Positions 8,013 through 18,123 of a stretch of 64,000 bases of DNA are shown here, in pieces. The stretch spans positions 564,364 through 628,363 of the forward strand of contig CAWBEX010000001.1 of assembly GCA_963787895.1 (NCBI GenBank). The letters run 5' to 3'. The stretch's first letter is position 1. Each line of letters begins with the position of its first letter. The notes below the pieces were generated by a model. The model had not been told where the DNA came from, did no database searches, and worked only from the letters and a program-made list of their open reading frames with translations. The translations under genes were made by a program, and so were the position numbers. The stretch comes from Anderseniella sp963787895 (GTDB lineage: Bacteria > Pseudomonadota > Alphaproteobacteria > Rhizobiales > Aestuariivirgaceae).

Positions 8013-9263
8013 CATTTCGAGCTGTTTACCGCACCCAGGCGACAGTCCATCCGCCAGATTGCCACATTGCCGAACCCTTTCAACTCAACAGACCCTGACC
8101 TCTCGAACTCATGCTCATCCTGCAATGCAACCTTGATGTCACCTGTTGTAACCACACATCCCGGCGTACCGATGTTTTCCAGCCGGGCAGCAAGGTTCAC
8201 CGCAGCCCCCCACACATCATAAGAATATTTTGACTTGCCAACGACGCCAGCCATGACCGGACCGGATGCCATGCCGACACGCAGCGCAAGCTCAACACCA
8301 TGCGCATCGCCCACCTCGCTCGCTGAACGCAACATCTGCTGGGCAAACTTCACCATTGCGGCCTCTGGTCTGTAGATGGATGAAGGCACACCAGCCACAG
8401 CCATGTACGCATCGCCGATTGTCTTGATCTTTTCCACACCGTGTTCTGCCGCCAACCCGTCAAACGAACGAAACAGATCGTCGAGCAACGACACAACACG
8501 CACCGCCCCAAGCCTGTTGGACATTTCGACAAATCCGACGATGTCGGAAAACAGCACAACAACGTGCCCGTGCGCCTCGGCGATCGTCTCGCCCTCGTTT
8601 GCCATCAACCGGTCGGCAATGGCATCCGGCATCATGGCCTTCATCAGTTCCCGCAATCGCGCCTGCGCTTGTCTCGCCAGATAGAACGCATAGTAAACCA
8701 CGACAAAACTGATACCCATGACTGACAAGATCGCGGAGATGAATATCTGCTGCATGAACTCCGGATCATCATGAATGCCGGGTGCCGGCGCGGGCCACCA
8801 TATCCAGCTCAGGATGATCAACCCAGCCGCTGCCGCACAAATTACTGCCACCAGCTTGATGCGCTCCAGGCCGAGTATGGCAAACGCTACGGCCGCAGTG
8901 GCAATCAGATTGAGGATTACCCCAGAACTCCCTGCCCAGCAGACTGCTGAACCAGGTCACCGAAACAAGCACTACTGCTGTCAACCACAACGCCGCGGCA
9001 ATCCGCCCAAACCGATGGAATGCCGGCGTGATGGCGGTACATCCAGCCGAAACCACATTCCCCCACACAAGCGGCACCAACGCATGGTACTCGTGCATGG
9101 CATAGGTGAGGGCAAATCCGAGTGAGGACAGCGTCGCCAGATATCCGGTCACATTGGCAATGATCAGGCCGAGCTTGTCCTGCCCGTACCAGCCACCGGT
9201 ACCAAGCGTTACCAACCGCTCCAGCAAAGAGCCCTTGTAATGTGAACTGAAATCTTCGTTCAT
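8012..9263 (-). pseudogene. Membrane class III adenylate/guanylate cyclase, frameshifted
   Basis: Two reading frames together encode one cyclase. From ATG 9263 an N-terminal part (MNEDFSSHYKGSL...) with several membrane helices reads as far as LLGREFW. The other frame continues without a gap (VILNLIATAAVAFAIL) into the catalytic domain: VVLFSDIVGFVEMSNRLG (metal-binding Asp), IGDAYMAVAGVP and GMASGPVMAGVVG. The frames join at a GGGG run (plus-strand CCCC, 8920-8923); removing one G restores FWVILNL and 416 residues in frame. A GTG at 8851 could start a shorter protein with one membrane helix plus the catalytic domain. It may be real decay, a phase-variable tract or a sequence error. If intact it would make a cyclic nucleotide, most likely cAMP. 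Confidence 0.85.
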
Positions 9264-9352
9264 TTTGCAAATCTCTGTGCCGCGTGGTTGAAGGCACGCA
9301 GGTATTTGACGCGATGGCCTGCCCACGTCAACCGCCCGCAAGCAGGTGCGTA

Positions 9353-10987
9353 CTATTTGTGCTCTTCCACGTTGGCCTCAATCAAGGCCTTGTTGTAAGC
9401 AGACAGCGCTTCAACCTGGTCGACCCATCCAACCTGCACGCCACCCTCGCGCTTGTCGAAAACCGCCAGACGCGAATAGCCGCCCTCATCAAAAGCACGC
9501 AGTGTTCGCTCAAGTGTATCGGACGGTATCAGCTGCGGTCTGTCTTCAAGGACCGGCGGATCACCCATCTCTTCCGGTGCAAGCCGTGTCATGAAATCCC
9601 GCACTGCCCAGGTCCGCACAATCCGCAAATGTGCGCCTTCACCCAGAAACACCCCGCGCTGCGCCAACTGCCAGAGAAAGTAGCTCCTGCCCAGAAGTCC
9701 CTGAGTGACCATTGATGCAATGGAAACCGACAGCAACAACGCGATTGTCAGTTCGTAACCCCCCGTCAGCTCAAAAACTATCAGCGCCGAGGAAACCGGC
9801 GCACCGAGTACCGCGCCAGCAACGGCCCCCATGCCGAGCATGGCGTAGACACCATGGTTTGATGCGTATTCGGGAACAGCGGTTGCAGCTATGATGCCAA
9901 ACGCACCACCTGCCATGGCACCCAGGTATACAGACGGTGAAAACACCCCTCCGCCAAACCTGCTGGCAATGCAGATCGCCGTGGCAACGGCTTTGCAAAT
10001 GAGCAGCACGATCAGCCATTCCAGCCCGTAACTCTCTCTCAATGCCTGCGTAGTTGCTTCATACCCGACACCCAGAACCTCCGGCACGCCCAATGCCATC
10101 AGTCCGACAACCAGTCCGCCAACGGCAGGGCGCAACCACAAGGGCATGGTGACCCGTCTCGCTGTCCAGTCTGCTCCCATGACAGTCAGCTGAAAACACA
10201 CCGCCACCAAACCGCAAACAACGCCAAGCAGGGCAAACGCCGGAAACTCCCAGTAGGACGCGATGTGCTGTTCAGACAGGATGAATGCCGGAAAATCACC
10301 CAGCCAAACACGGGTGATCAACGTCGCCACCACAGCCGCCAGCACTGTCGGCACGAACGCCGACAGGGCAAAATGGCCCAGGATGACTTCATGCGCAAAC
10401 AGCACACCGGCAATCGGCGCATTGAAACTGGCAGACACTGCCGCCGCCGCACCGGACGCCAGAAGCACCCGGCGCGAGGCTGGCGTGAGGTTGAATTGCC
10501 GGTCCAGAAATGCCGCAACGGTAGCGCCAAGGTGCACCGCGGGGCCTTCCCGGCCCACGCTGGCACCGCTGCCGATGGAAATGGCCGACACCAGTGCCGA
10601 TGTCAGCCCGGTGCGCAGGGAAATCTCGGAATTGTAGAGAGCACTGACCTCGATCACATCGGCTATGCCATGCGCACGCCGTTCCTGCACCAGCTTCCAG
10701 ATGATCAGCCCTACCACCAGCCCGCCAATGGTTGGTGCCGAAACAACAACCCACGGGTCTCGCAAAGCTGCCAGTGTGGCAACCACATTTTCATTGGCAT
10801 TGCCCAGCCAGAGCAGTTGCACATAGCCAATCAGTTTCCTGAAGGCGAGAATGGCAAATGCGGTAACAACACCAATGAGCAGTGCCAACAGCCACACGAC
10901 AGGATGTCTTGCCGCCCGGAACGCGCGCAATTGCGGCAGCGTCAGTTCGCCAAGCGCAGCAAATATCCTGTCCCTGAGTCCGCCCAT
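9353..10987 (-). CDS. ClC-family chloride channel/antiporter with C-terminal CBS-like region
   Basis: A 544-residue integral membrane protein. ClC motifs are GSGASVGREGPAVHLG (variant of GSGxP plus GREGP; the Glu is the gating glutamate) and GGGVFSPSVYLGA. About 70 C-terminal residues after VRDFMTRLAPEE look like a CBS-type regulatory region. The gating Glu suggests a transporter or gated channel; chloride versus fluoride cannot be told with certainty. ATG 10987 is preferred; TTG 11002 would add five residues. Confidence 0.92.
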   Translation of the reverse strand: MGGLRDRIFAALGELTLPQLRAFRAARHPVVWLLALLIGVVTAFAILAFRKLIGYVQLLWLGNANENVVATLAALRDPWVVVSAPTIGGLVVGLIIWKLVQERRAHGIADVIEVSALYNSEISLRTGLTSALVSAISIGSGASVGREGPAVHLGATVAAFLDRQFNLTPASRRVLLASGAAAAVSASFNAPIAGVLFAHEVILGHFALSAFVPTVLAAVVATLITRVWLGDFPAFILSEQHIASYWEFPAFALLGVVCGLVAVCFQLTVMGADWTARRVTMPLWLRPAVGGLVVGLMALGVPEVLGVGYEATTQALRESYGLEWLIVLLICKAVATAICIASRFGGGVFSPSVYLGAMAGGAFGIIAATAVPEYASNHGVYAMLGMGAVAGAVLGAPVSSALIVFELTGGYELTIALLLSVSIASMVTQGLLGRSYFLWQLAQRGVFLGEGAHLRIVRTWAVRDFMTRLAPEEMGDPPVLEDRPQLIPSDTLERTLRAFDEGGYSRLAVFDKREGGVQVGWVDQVEALSAYNKALIEANVEEHK

Positions 10988-11066
10988 CGGCGAGCCCCGC
11001 AATGTTGTTTTCAGCCCCGTGATAATGTGAGCACATGCAAAGCGGCAGGTGCAAGGCCTGTGTGCG

Positions 11067-11561
11067 TCACTTGCGCGGTATGCCGATCTTGTGCCCGACC
11101 TGCGGCGGCAGCGGGCAACCCTTGTGCGCCTCCTGCATGTCAGCGATGTTTTTCAGCATCCAGTCCGGAAACGGCGAGGACTTCTTGGCACCCAGGTCCA
11201 CATGCATGCATATCGCCTCCATGGTGGCAGACAGCCAACCTTCACTGGCGTGGGACATTTCCTGCACATAATGCATCCGCTTGGCATCGTGATCCAGCAT
11301 CTGGACTGTAATCTTGACCTCGTCCCCTGCGTGCAGTTCACGCAGGTAGGTTGTATGGGTCTCAAGCGTGAAAAACGAGGCACCTGACTTCAAATAGTCC
11401 GGCCCCAGGCCAACAAGCTCAAAGGCCTCGTCACAGGTACGGTCGAACAGCACGCCATAATATGCCATGTTGAAGTGACCATTATAGTCAATCCAGCCAT
11501 CTTCGACCTTTTTGATCGAGCCAACAAACGGCCGCCCGTATTTCGTCATTTTGTGATCCAT
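11067..11561 (-). CDS. Hotdog-fold thioesterase family protein
   Basis: A 164-residue protein with the 4-hydroxybenzoyl-CoA thioesterase-like pattern: WIDYNGHFNMAYYGVLFD (the N-terminal strand and catalytic Asn/His/Asp region), then TTYLRELHAGDEVKITVQML. It resembles the thioesterase part fused to carnitine dehydrogenases, so an acyl- or betainyl-CoA substrate is possible but unproven. It is transcribed divergently from the FAD dehydrogenase at 11666, and the 104 bases between should hold both promoters. Confidence 0.85.
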   Translation of the reverse strand: MDHKMTKYGRPFVGSIKKVEDGWIDYNGHFNMAYYGVLFDRTCDEAFELVGLGPDYLKSGASFFTLETHTTYLRELHAGDEVKITVQMLDHDAKRMHYVQEMSHASEGWLSATMEAICMHVDLGAKKSSPFPDWMLKNIADMQEAHKGCPLPPQVGHKIGIPRK

Positions 11562-11665
11562 TCACTTGGTTAAAAGGGGGTGCGAAGGTGTCAAGACCGG
11601 GTATAGTGCAACCACACGCCAAGGTGTAGGCCCAAACTCGATTGACCTCACAAGGAATGCCGGCA

Positions 11666-13063
11666 ATGACAGCTCAATCAGCAGGACTAAGCAATTCTGT
11701 CCCTCAAGCCATCGCGGAATTGCAGGCACTGCTGGGTGAAAGACTGTCAACCTCCAGGGCAGTGCGCGACCAGCACGGCAAGGACACCACCTGGAACCCA
11801 GGCCATTCGCCCGACGCCGTGGCCTTCGTCAACAACACCGAAGAAGTGCAGAAGGTGGTGCAAATCTGCTCAAAATACGAAGTGCCGGTCATCGCGCACG
11901 GTACCGGCACGTCCTTGGAAGGCCACATCACAGCACCATTCGGTGGCATATCCGTCAATCTGATGAATATGAACCAGGTGCTCGAGGTCAATCCTCTGGA
12001 TTTCGATGTGCGGGTGCAACCAGGCGTTACCAGAAAACAACTCAACGAATACTTGCGCGATCAAGGGCTGTTTTTCCCGATCGATCCTGGTGCCGATGCC
12101 TCCATCGGTGGCATGGCAGCCACCCGAGCCTCCGGCACCAACGCGGTTCGTTATGGCACCATGCGCGACAACGTACTCTCTCTCACAGCAGTCATGGCCA
12201 ATGGTGAAATCGTCCGAACGGCGCGCCGGGCAAAGAAGTCATCTGCCGGTTATGATCTCACACGGCTCATGGTCGGTTCCGAAGGCACGCTGGGCATCAT
12301 CACTGAGATATGCCTGAAGCTCTACGGCATACCGGAAGCGATTATTGCAGGCGTATGCCCGTTCCCGTCGGTGGACGCAGCCTGCACCGCGGCTATCATG
12401 GCGATACAGTCAGGCATTCCAATCGCGCGAGTTGAACTGGTGGATGAAGAAAACCTCAAGGCCTTCAACGCCTATTCCAATCTGGGCCTTGCAGAAAAAC
12501 CAACGTTGTTTGTCGAGTTTCACGGAACCCAGGCTTACGCAAGGGAGCAAGCGGATCTGTTTGCTGAAATCGCTGCCGAACTTGCTGGCGGACCATTCGA
12601 GCGGGCCAGCAAGGAAGAAGACCGCAACAAGTTATGGCAGGCCCGCCATGACGGATGGTGGGCAATCAAGGCGGTCAAGCCGGGCAAGGACGCGCTCGGC
12701 ACCGATGTATGCGTGCCGATATCAAGGCTTGCGGATTGCGTTGAGGCAACTCGCAAGGACCTGGAGGAGAACGGGCTCTACGGCCCTATCCTCGGTCATG
12801 TTGGTGATGGTAATTTCCACGTCGTGCTGTTCTGTGACAGACAGGATCCGCAAGAGGTCAGGAAAACCGAAGAATTCTTGTACCGCCTCGCCATGCGGGC
12901 TATCGCGATGGATGGCACCTGCACCGGTGAACATGGCGTCGGCTCGGGCAAGAGGAAATTTCTTGAGGCCGAACATGGTACAGGCGTCGCAGTGATGCGG
13001 TCCATCAAGCAGGCGCTAGACCCGAAGAACATCATGAACCCCGGCAAGATTCTGCCGGGCTAA
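11666..13063 (+). CDS. FAD-linked D-lactate/glycolate-type dehydrogenase
   Basis: A 465-residue flavoprotein of the GlcD/Dld (VAO) family, which oxidises 2-hydroxy acids such as D-lactate or glycolate and passes electrons to cytochrome c or quinones. The FAD domain has VIAHGTGTSLEGH, IDPGADASIGGMAATRASG and GSEGTLGIIT. The C-terminal cap has HVGDGNFHVV and GTCTGEHGVGSGK, the substrate/metal histidine motifs. Single-subunit organisation without glcE or glcF nearby favours the D-lactate dehydrogenase (cytochrome) type. ATG 11666 is chosen for its AAGGAA ribosome site (11652-11657); ATG 11657 lies over it. Confidence 0.9.
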   Translation: MTAQSAGLSNSVPQAIAELQALLGERLSTSRAVRDQHGKDTTWNPGHSPDAVAFVNNTEEVQKVVQICSKYEVPVIAHGTGTSLEGHITAPFGGISVNLMNMNQVLEVNPLDFDVRVQPGVTRKQLNEYLRDQGLFFPIDPGADASIGGMAATRASGTNAVRYGTMRDNVLSLTAVMANGEIVRTARRAKKSSAGYDLTRLMVGSEGTLGIITEICLKLYGIPEAIIAGVCPFPSVDAACTAAIMAIQSGIPIARVELVDEENLKAFNAYSNLGLAEKPTLFVEFHGTQAYAREQADLFAEIAAELAGGPFERASKEEDRNKLWQARHDGWWAIKAVKPGKDALGTDVCVPISRLADCVEATRKDLEENGLYGPILGHVGDGNFHVVLFCDRQDPQEVRKTEEFLYRLAMRAIAMDGTCTGEHGVGSGKRKFLEAEHGTGVAVMRSIKQALDPKNIMNPGKILPG

Positions 13064-13087
13064 CAAAAACCAGGGCGCGTTTCACAA

Positions 13088-16000
13088 GTGAGTGCTTGGA
13101 AGTCTCCATTGCTGATTTTTGGCATCCTGCTCATTCTTGCAGCGGGAGCGCTGGGTTTTGGCCCGCTGTTTGTGGACTGGAACAAGTACAAGGCTGAATT
13201 CGAAGATCGCGCCAGCCTGCTGTTGGGTCGCCAGGTGCAGATCGGCGGCCCATTGAGCATCCGCCTGTTTCCATGGCCGCAGTTGACCGCAGGTGATGTG
13301 CGGATAGCCAATCCGGCAGGCTCCATGCTGCCTGATCTCGCCCGCATCGAATTGATTGATGCCGAGATGTCTGTCGCACCATTGCTGTCCGGCAGGATTG
13401 CGTTACAGAAAGTGCGTTTGGTGCGGCCTGTGTTTTCTGCGGAACGTATGGCCGCAGGTGGGTTCAACTGGACACTTCACACGGCCCGGAACCTTTCCGG
13501 CCTGCCCGGTGCTGAACAAATCGCTGTAGCCGGCATCGACATCATAGACGGCAGCCTGTTCTTCGGTGATGGCCGGCGCGGCGGGCTATCCGAACTCTCC
13601 GGAATAGAAGGCAGGTTGAAGGCGCCCGCGCTGGACGGGCCATGGCGTGCCGACATTACCGGCACTCATTCGGGCGCCCCGATTGAACTCACTGTATCAA
13701 CCGGCAAGTACCAAGACGGCGAGCCCTTGAGAATGTCGGTTGCCGTGACACCGTCCGGCAGCAATGGATTTATGTGGGCGTTTGACGGCGAGGCGCTTCG
13801 CCCCGACGGCAAGGTAGCGGGAAAGATCAACGTTCGCCCCGCCCGTCAGAACAGCGGCAAGGCTAACCCGCTCAACACACAATGGCAGATCGCCATGTCA
13901 GGTGACCTGAGCGCCGACTTCGACAAGGTCAAAATGGACAATATCGAGGTCATCCCGTCGAACGACCTGTCGGGCGGCAATCTCATGACCGGATCAGCGG
14001 TCTGGACGCTTGGTGAAAAGTTCATCGTTGATACCAGATTGCAGGCCGCACAGCTTGATCTCGACAAGATACTTGGAAAACCGCTGGTCAAGGAGTTTAC
14101 CTCCCATACCCACCTGGTTGCGATTTCTGAGCTTCTGGCCAGCCTGCCGGATGACACTCAGATCGGCTTCACGACCGAAATCACCAGTCTGCTGACCGGT
14201 GGCGCAACCCTCAGCCAGGTCAAGCTTGCTGGCCAGATGACACCGCAACTTCTGCGCCTGTCTGAAGCAACAGCAAATCTGCCAGGTCAGACCAGGGCGG
14301 GCTTTTCCGGTGTCATCCTGCCAACCGGCGCCAAGCGCCTGCCGCAGTTGGCCGGAAACATTGACATCGACAGCGGTTCATTGCGTGATCTGGTAACATG
14401 GCTTGTGTCCAGCAAGGCCAAGGACATCAACCGCATCTGGACGGGAGCAAGAGGTCGCGCCAAGCTGCGCGGACAGATTGGCTGGACCCCGGAGCTGTTC
14501 AGATTGTCTGACGCCTCAGCAACTCTGGATGACGCAAAGATCTCCGGAAGTCTGCTCAACCGTCACGATGACACGCCTGTACTCAACCTGCGCCTCATTG
14601 CAGATACCATCAACGTAGACCGCTATGCCCCGCGTGGTTTTTCCACCAGTGTAGTAGAGAGCGGAACGCTGGCAGGATTTGCCGAGCTTGCAGCCGCAGC
14701 CATTGCATACGGCGATACCCAGGTAACCGTTCAAACTGACACGCTCGTCATGCGCGGTGTAGAAGCACGCGATATTGCCATCAACGTTGACGTTTCCGAA
14801 GGCGCTGTTGAACTGCACACCGTGGAGATCGGCGGGATAGGCGACGCACGCCTCGACATCGCCGGTGTACTGAACTTTCCTGACGACGGCGTGGCCGGGT
14901 CGGTATCGGGTGAATTCAAGGCGCAGGATCCGCGCCCGTTTCTACGTCTCCTCGGTTTGATCGATCCGGATCAGGCACAACAGCCGTGGGCTTCGCTGCT
15001 TGGACCCGTGAACCTCAAAGTGCTGGGAGAGGTCAGCACCAGCAAGCGGGGCAACACTGCAGTCGCCTCCGCCAGCGGCACCGCAGCAGGCGCGGCAATC
15101 ATCGTGAACAGTGACTTTGATGGCCAGTTGGCACAATGGCGGGACGGCAAGTTGCAGCTCACAGGCTCAATCACCGGCGCGAGCAGTGAAAAGCTCCTGG
15201 CGCTCGCAGGCATCGCACCTGTTTCAGGCGGCAGTGAACCGGCAACCTTGAAGCTGGCGTTTTCAGGCACCCCTTCCGCCGCCCTTACTGGCTCGTTCGG
15301 GCTCGACATGCTGGGCTCGCGCCTGGTGTATGATGGCGGATTTACCATTGATCCTGCATCAAGAATCTCAGCCGCCGGCACCACTTCCTTGAAAACCGCA
15401 AATACCGGCAAACTGCTCAGTGCCCTAGGCGTCAGATCGACAGACTTGCCGCAACAGGTATCGCAACAACTCGAAGCAAGTGCGCAAACCGTCCTCTCCG
15501 AAGGACAGCTGCAACTGTCGAATCTTGTAGCAGCATTTCCTGCGAACACAGCCTCCGGCGACATCTCACTGTCTGGTTCTTTGCGCTCGCCCCGGGTTTC
15601 AGGAAAACTTGCAGTGAAGCACCTCTCAGGCGCCTGGCTTGCCGCAGCCCTTACCGCGCCTTCCTCCAGGTCCGAAGCTACCCCGGACACGAGCTTTGAC
15701 ACCACTCGGCTGGGCTGGGTTTCAGACAAACTGGAAGTGCAGGCCGAACAAATGGAGTTCGTGCCCGGACTGCACCTGTCCTCAGCAACGCTGGTCATGC
15801 ACCGTCAGAAACCAGACGTATTGGACATTACTCTCAAAGGGCAGACACAGCACGACCAACGAGCGCCTTTTTCCATGTCCCTGCTTGTCGATCACAAGAA
15901 CAGCGTCATCAAAGCAGGCGGCAAACTCGCAACATCGGTTGATCTTGCACGCGTTCTGCAGACGAATGCTGGTCAACCTGCACTTGAAGGGCCTGCCAGC

Positions 16001-16789
16001 CTGTCCCTGGAATTTACCAGCACGGGACGGTCTCCTGGCGGACTGCTCAGCCAGTTGTCAGGCAGCGGCACATTGCAAGCATCACTGGTCCAGGCTGGTG
16101 CTTTCAACGTCGCCCAGCTGGAACTGCAAGCCGACGAACTGTCCAGCGTCGAGGATATTGAAACAAGGGTTACAACTGCATTGCAGTCCAGCCCACTTGA
16201 ACTGGCCACCCAGAAGGCGGACATCACGATTGACAATGGCATTGTTCGCACCAATCGGATCCCGGTCATTTCCGCTGCCGGCAGCGGCAACCTGAATGTG
16301 ACGCTGGATCTTGCCTCAAGTCGCGCCCGTCTGGACATTTCGATCAAGCCAGACAATGGATTGCCCGCCGTATCAATGCGTTTGGCGGGCCATCCTCTCG
16401 CGCTCACACGCACCTACAACACATCCGCGTTGAAATCGCACCTGTCCAGCGCCCTGCTGCAGAGGGGTCTGGAAAAGCTGGAAGAACTTCAGCGCGAAGA
16501 ACAACGCCTTGTCGAGGAAGAACGCAAATTCCGCGAAGAGCAGGAGCGCCGCGAGGCAGAACGCCAGCGCCTCATCATTGAACAGCGCCAGGCCCGTGAA
16601 ACTGCGCGCCGCCATGCCGCTGAAGAAAAGCAACGCATGAAGGCCGCAGCTAGTGCTCGCGCCCGTGCCGCCAGGCAAGAGCAACAGCGGTTGAAGGACC
16701 TGATCCAGGAGAATGTGCCCTCCACCATTCCAGATGATGCAATTGTCAAACCTCAAAACTCCGGCATCAGGTTCATCGTGCCGCAGTAA
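13088..16789 (+). CDS. AsmA family protein
   Basis: A 1233-residue protein with one N-terminal membrane helix (about 8-28) and the AsmA start (FVDWNKYKAEFEDRASLLLG), followed by a long beta-rich periplasmic body. AsmA-like proteins are thought to bridge the two membranes and carry phospholipids or affect outer-membrane assembly. Residues about 1127-1207 are a strongly charged Glu/Arg/Gln-rich predicted coiled coil, unusual for the family. The start is a GTG at 13088, 25 bases after the dehydrogenase stop, so read-through from that gene is possible. Confidence 0.9.
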   Translation: MSAWKSPLLIFGILLILAAGALGFGPLFVDWNKYKAEFEDRASLLLGRQVQIGGPLSIRLFPWPQLTAGDVRIANPAGSMLPDLARIELIDAEMSVAPLLSGRIALQKVRLVRPVFSAERMAAGGFNWTLHTARNLSGLPGAEQIAVAGIDIIDGSLFFGDGRRGGLSELSGIEGRLKAPALDGPWRADITGTHSGAPIELTVSTGKYQDGEPLRMSVAVTPSGSNGFMWAFDGEALRPDGKVAGKINVRPARQNSGKANPLNTQWQIAMSGDLSADFDKVKMDNIEVIPSNDLSGGNLMTGSAVWTLGEKFIVDTRLQAAQLDLDKILGKPLVKEFTSHTHLVAISELLASLPDDTQIGFTTEITSLLTGGATLSQVKLAGQMTPQLLRLSEATANLPGQTRAGFSGVILPTGAKRLPQLAGNIDIDSGSLRDLVTWLVSSKAKDINRIWTGARGRAKLRGQIGWTPELFRLSDASATLDDAKISGSLLNRHDDTPVLNLRLIADTINVDRYAPRGFSTSVVESGTLAGFAELAAAAIAYGDTQVTVQTDTLVMRGVEARDIAINVDVSEGAVELHTVEIGGIGDARLDIAGVLNFPDDGVAGSVSGEFKAQDPRPFLRLLGLIDPDQAQQPWASLLGPVNLKVLGEVSTSKRGNTAVASASGTAAGAAIIVNSDFDGQLAQWRDGKLQLTGSITGASSEKLLALAGIAPVSGGSEPATLKLAFSGTPSAALTGSFGLDMLGSRLVYDGGFTIDPASRISAAGTTSLKTANTGKLLSALGVRSTDLPQQVSQQLEASAQTVLSEGQLQLSNLVAAFPANTASGDISLSGSLRSPRVSGKLAVKHLSGAWLAAALTAPSSRSEATPDTSFDTTRLGWVSDKLEVQAEQMEFVPGLHLSSATLVMHRQKPDVLDITLKGQTQHDQRAPFSMSLLVDHKNSVIKAGGKLATSVDLARVLQTNAGQPALEGPASLSLEFTSTGRSPGGLLSQLSGSGTLQASLVQAGAFNVAQLELQADELSSVEDIETRVTTALQSSPLELATQKADITIDNGIVRTNRIPVISAAGSGNLNVTLDLASSRARLDISIKPDNGLPAVSMRLAGHPLALTRTYNTSALKSHLSSALLQRGLEKLEELQREEQRLVEEERKFREEQERREAERQRLIIEQRQARETARRHAAEEKQRMKAAASARARAARQEQQRLKDLIQENVPSTIPDDAIVKPQNSGIRFIVPQ

Positions 16790-16876
16790 TGAGGCCTTGG
16801 CGCTAATCGGAATACGTATTTACGTTCAGCAATTTCTTTGACACTCTCACTGCCTGTAAATCCCGCACGGTGAGAT

Positions 16877-17914
16877 ATGGACTTCAATCACTTCATCTCG
16901 GCCTATTACCCCGACACCTCGTATGGCGGGGACAAACTGTTCGACGACATGATCGCGCAGGCGAAGCTGGCTGACCAACTCGGCTATGCCTCCGTGTCCA
17001 TCCCTGAACATCACCTGATCAACATCCTGCTGACGCCGGCCCCACTTCAGATGGCGGTGCGGCTGGCAGGTGAAACCAGCCACGTCAAGCTGATGACCTC
17101 GGTAGTGGTGCTGCCAATCCACGACATGCGCACCTACGCCGGTGAGGTGGTAATGGCAGACATTCTGACCAATGGCCGTCTTGTTCTGGGTGTAGGACGC
17201 GGTGCATTTGCAGTAGAGCTGTCCCGGCTCGGCGCACCAATCGAGACAACCCGCGAGAAATTCGACGAGTCACTTGATGTTTTGCAGAAGCTGCTGAGCG
17301 AAGAAGACGTCAGTTTCAAAGGCAAGTACTACGACTTCGAACCGATGACCATCATGCCGCGGCCTGTCCGGCCCATCCAGATGATGATGGCAGTCATGGT
17401 GCCGGACGGCATCTACGCCTGCACAAAGCGCGGCTTTCACATCCAGACCACGCCGCTGTCCGGCTCAAAGCAGCAAATGCTTGACCAGGTCAATGCCTTT
17501 CACCGTGCCAAAGCGGAAATGGGCGAGGCTGGCGCACACCTCACCTTGTCGCTGTCACGCGTCGCCTGGCTGGCAAAGGACGACGCCGAGAAACGCCGCA
17601 TGACCGAGGCCGCGCACGATTATTACGCCCGTTTCGACAATGTGTTCTCCGGACCAGGCATTGTTACCGGCGGCGCCATTCATGCGTTGCCGCGCAAGCA
17701 GACAATCGACGAACTGGCTGAAAACCTGATTATCTGCACGAAGCAGGAGCTGACTGACAAGCTGGCCGTATACCACGAGGCGGGCGTTGACGAACTGATA
17801 CTCAGCCAGAACCTGGGAACACCGAACCAGCAGACGCTGGACAACATGCAGGCAATCGCAGAAGACATCATGCCGCAATTCTCGGCCCGGCGCAGGGCCA
17901 TGGCAGCAGAATAG
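16877..17914 (+). CDS. LLM-class flavin-dependent oxidoreductase
   Basis: A 345-residue luciferase-like monooxygenase-fold protein (ADQLGYASVSIPEHH near 36, then RLVLGVGRGAF and the YYDFEPMTIMPRPVRP segment). The family uses reduced FMN or F420 for monooxygenation; the substrate is unknown. It is first of three close genes: the tautomerase starts 17 bases downstream and the hydrolase overlaps that. Such a set fits a small catabolic pathway in which an oxygenated product is tautomerised and hydrolysed. Confidence 0.88.
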   Translation: MDFNHFISAYYPDTSYGGDKLFDDMIAQAKLADQLGYASVSIPEHHLINILLTPAPLQMAVRLAGETSHVKLMTSVVVLPIHDMRTYAGEVVMADILTNGRLVLGVGRGAFAVELSRLGAPIETTREKFDESLDVLQKLLSEEDVSFKGKYYDFEPMTIMPRPVRPIQMMMAVMVPDGIYACTKRGFHIQTTPLSGSKQQMLDQVNAFHRAKAEMGEAGAHLTLSLSRVAWLAKDDAEKRRMTEAAHDYYARFDNVFSGPGIVTGGAIHALPRKQTIDELAENLIICTKQELTDKLAVYHEAGVDELILSQNLGTPNQQTLDNMQAIAEDIMPQFSARRRAMAAE

Positions 17915-17931
17915 AAACAGGAGAGCAGGCA

Positions 17932-18123
17932 ATGCCAATTATCAGGGTTGAAATGTTCAAGGGCCGTGACCGCGAGCAAAAACGGAAGATGGTCGAGGCA
18001 CTGACCAATGCCATGATTGAAACTACTGGCGCCAAGCGCGAGGCCGTGTGGGTCGTCGTCAGCGACGTAGAAAAGGAAGACTGGGGTTTTGGCGGCGAAT
18101 TGGGCTGCGACAGGTACCCATGA
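17932..18123 (+). CDS. 4-oxalocrotonate tautomerase-like protein
   Basis: A 63-residue protein with the tautomerase pattern: Pro at position 2, which becomes the catalytic N-terminal proline after Met removal (MPIIRVEMFKGRDREQK), then VEALTNAMIETTGA and VWVVVSDVEKEDWGFGG. Members isomerise enol and keto forms of dicarboxylates. A good ribosome site (ACAGGAGAG) precedes it. Its stop overlaps the next start by 4 bases (ATGA). Confidence 0.88.
   Translation: MPIIRVEMFKGRDREQKRKMVEALTNAMIETTGAKREAVWVVVSDVEKEDWGFGGELGCDRYP

Noticed and set aside
10265..11311. A 348-codon plus-strand frame
   Set aside because: Antisense to the ClC gene, with a low-complexity His/Gln/Arg composition and no ribosome site.
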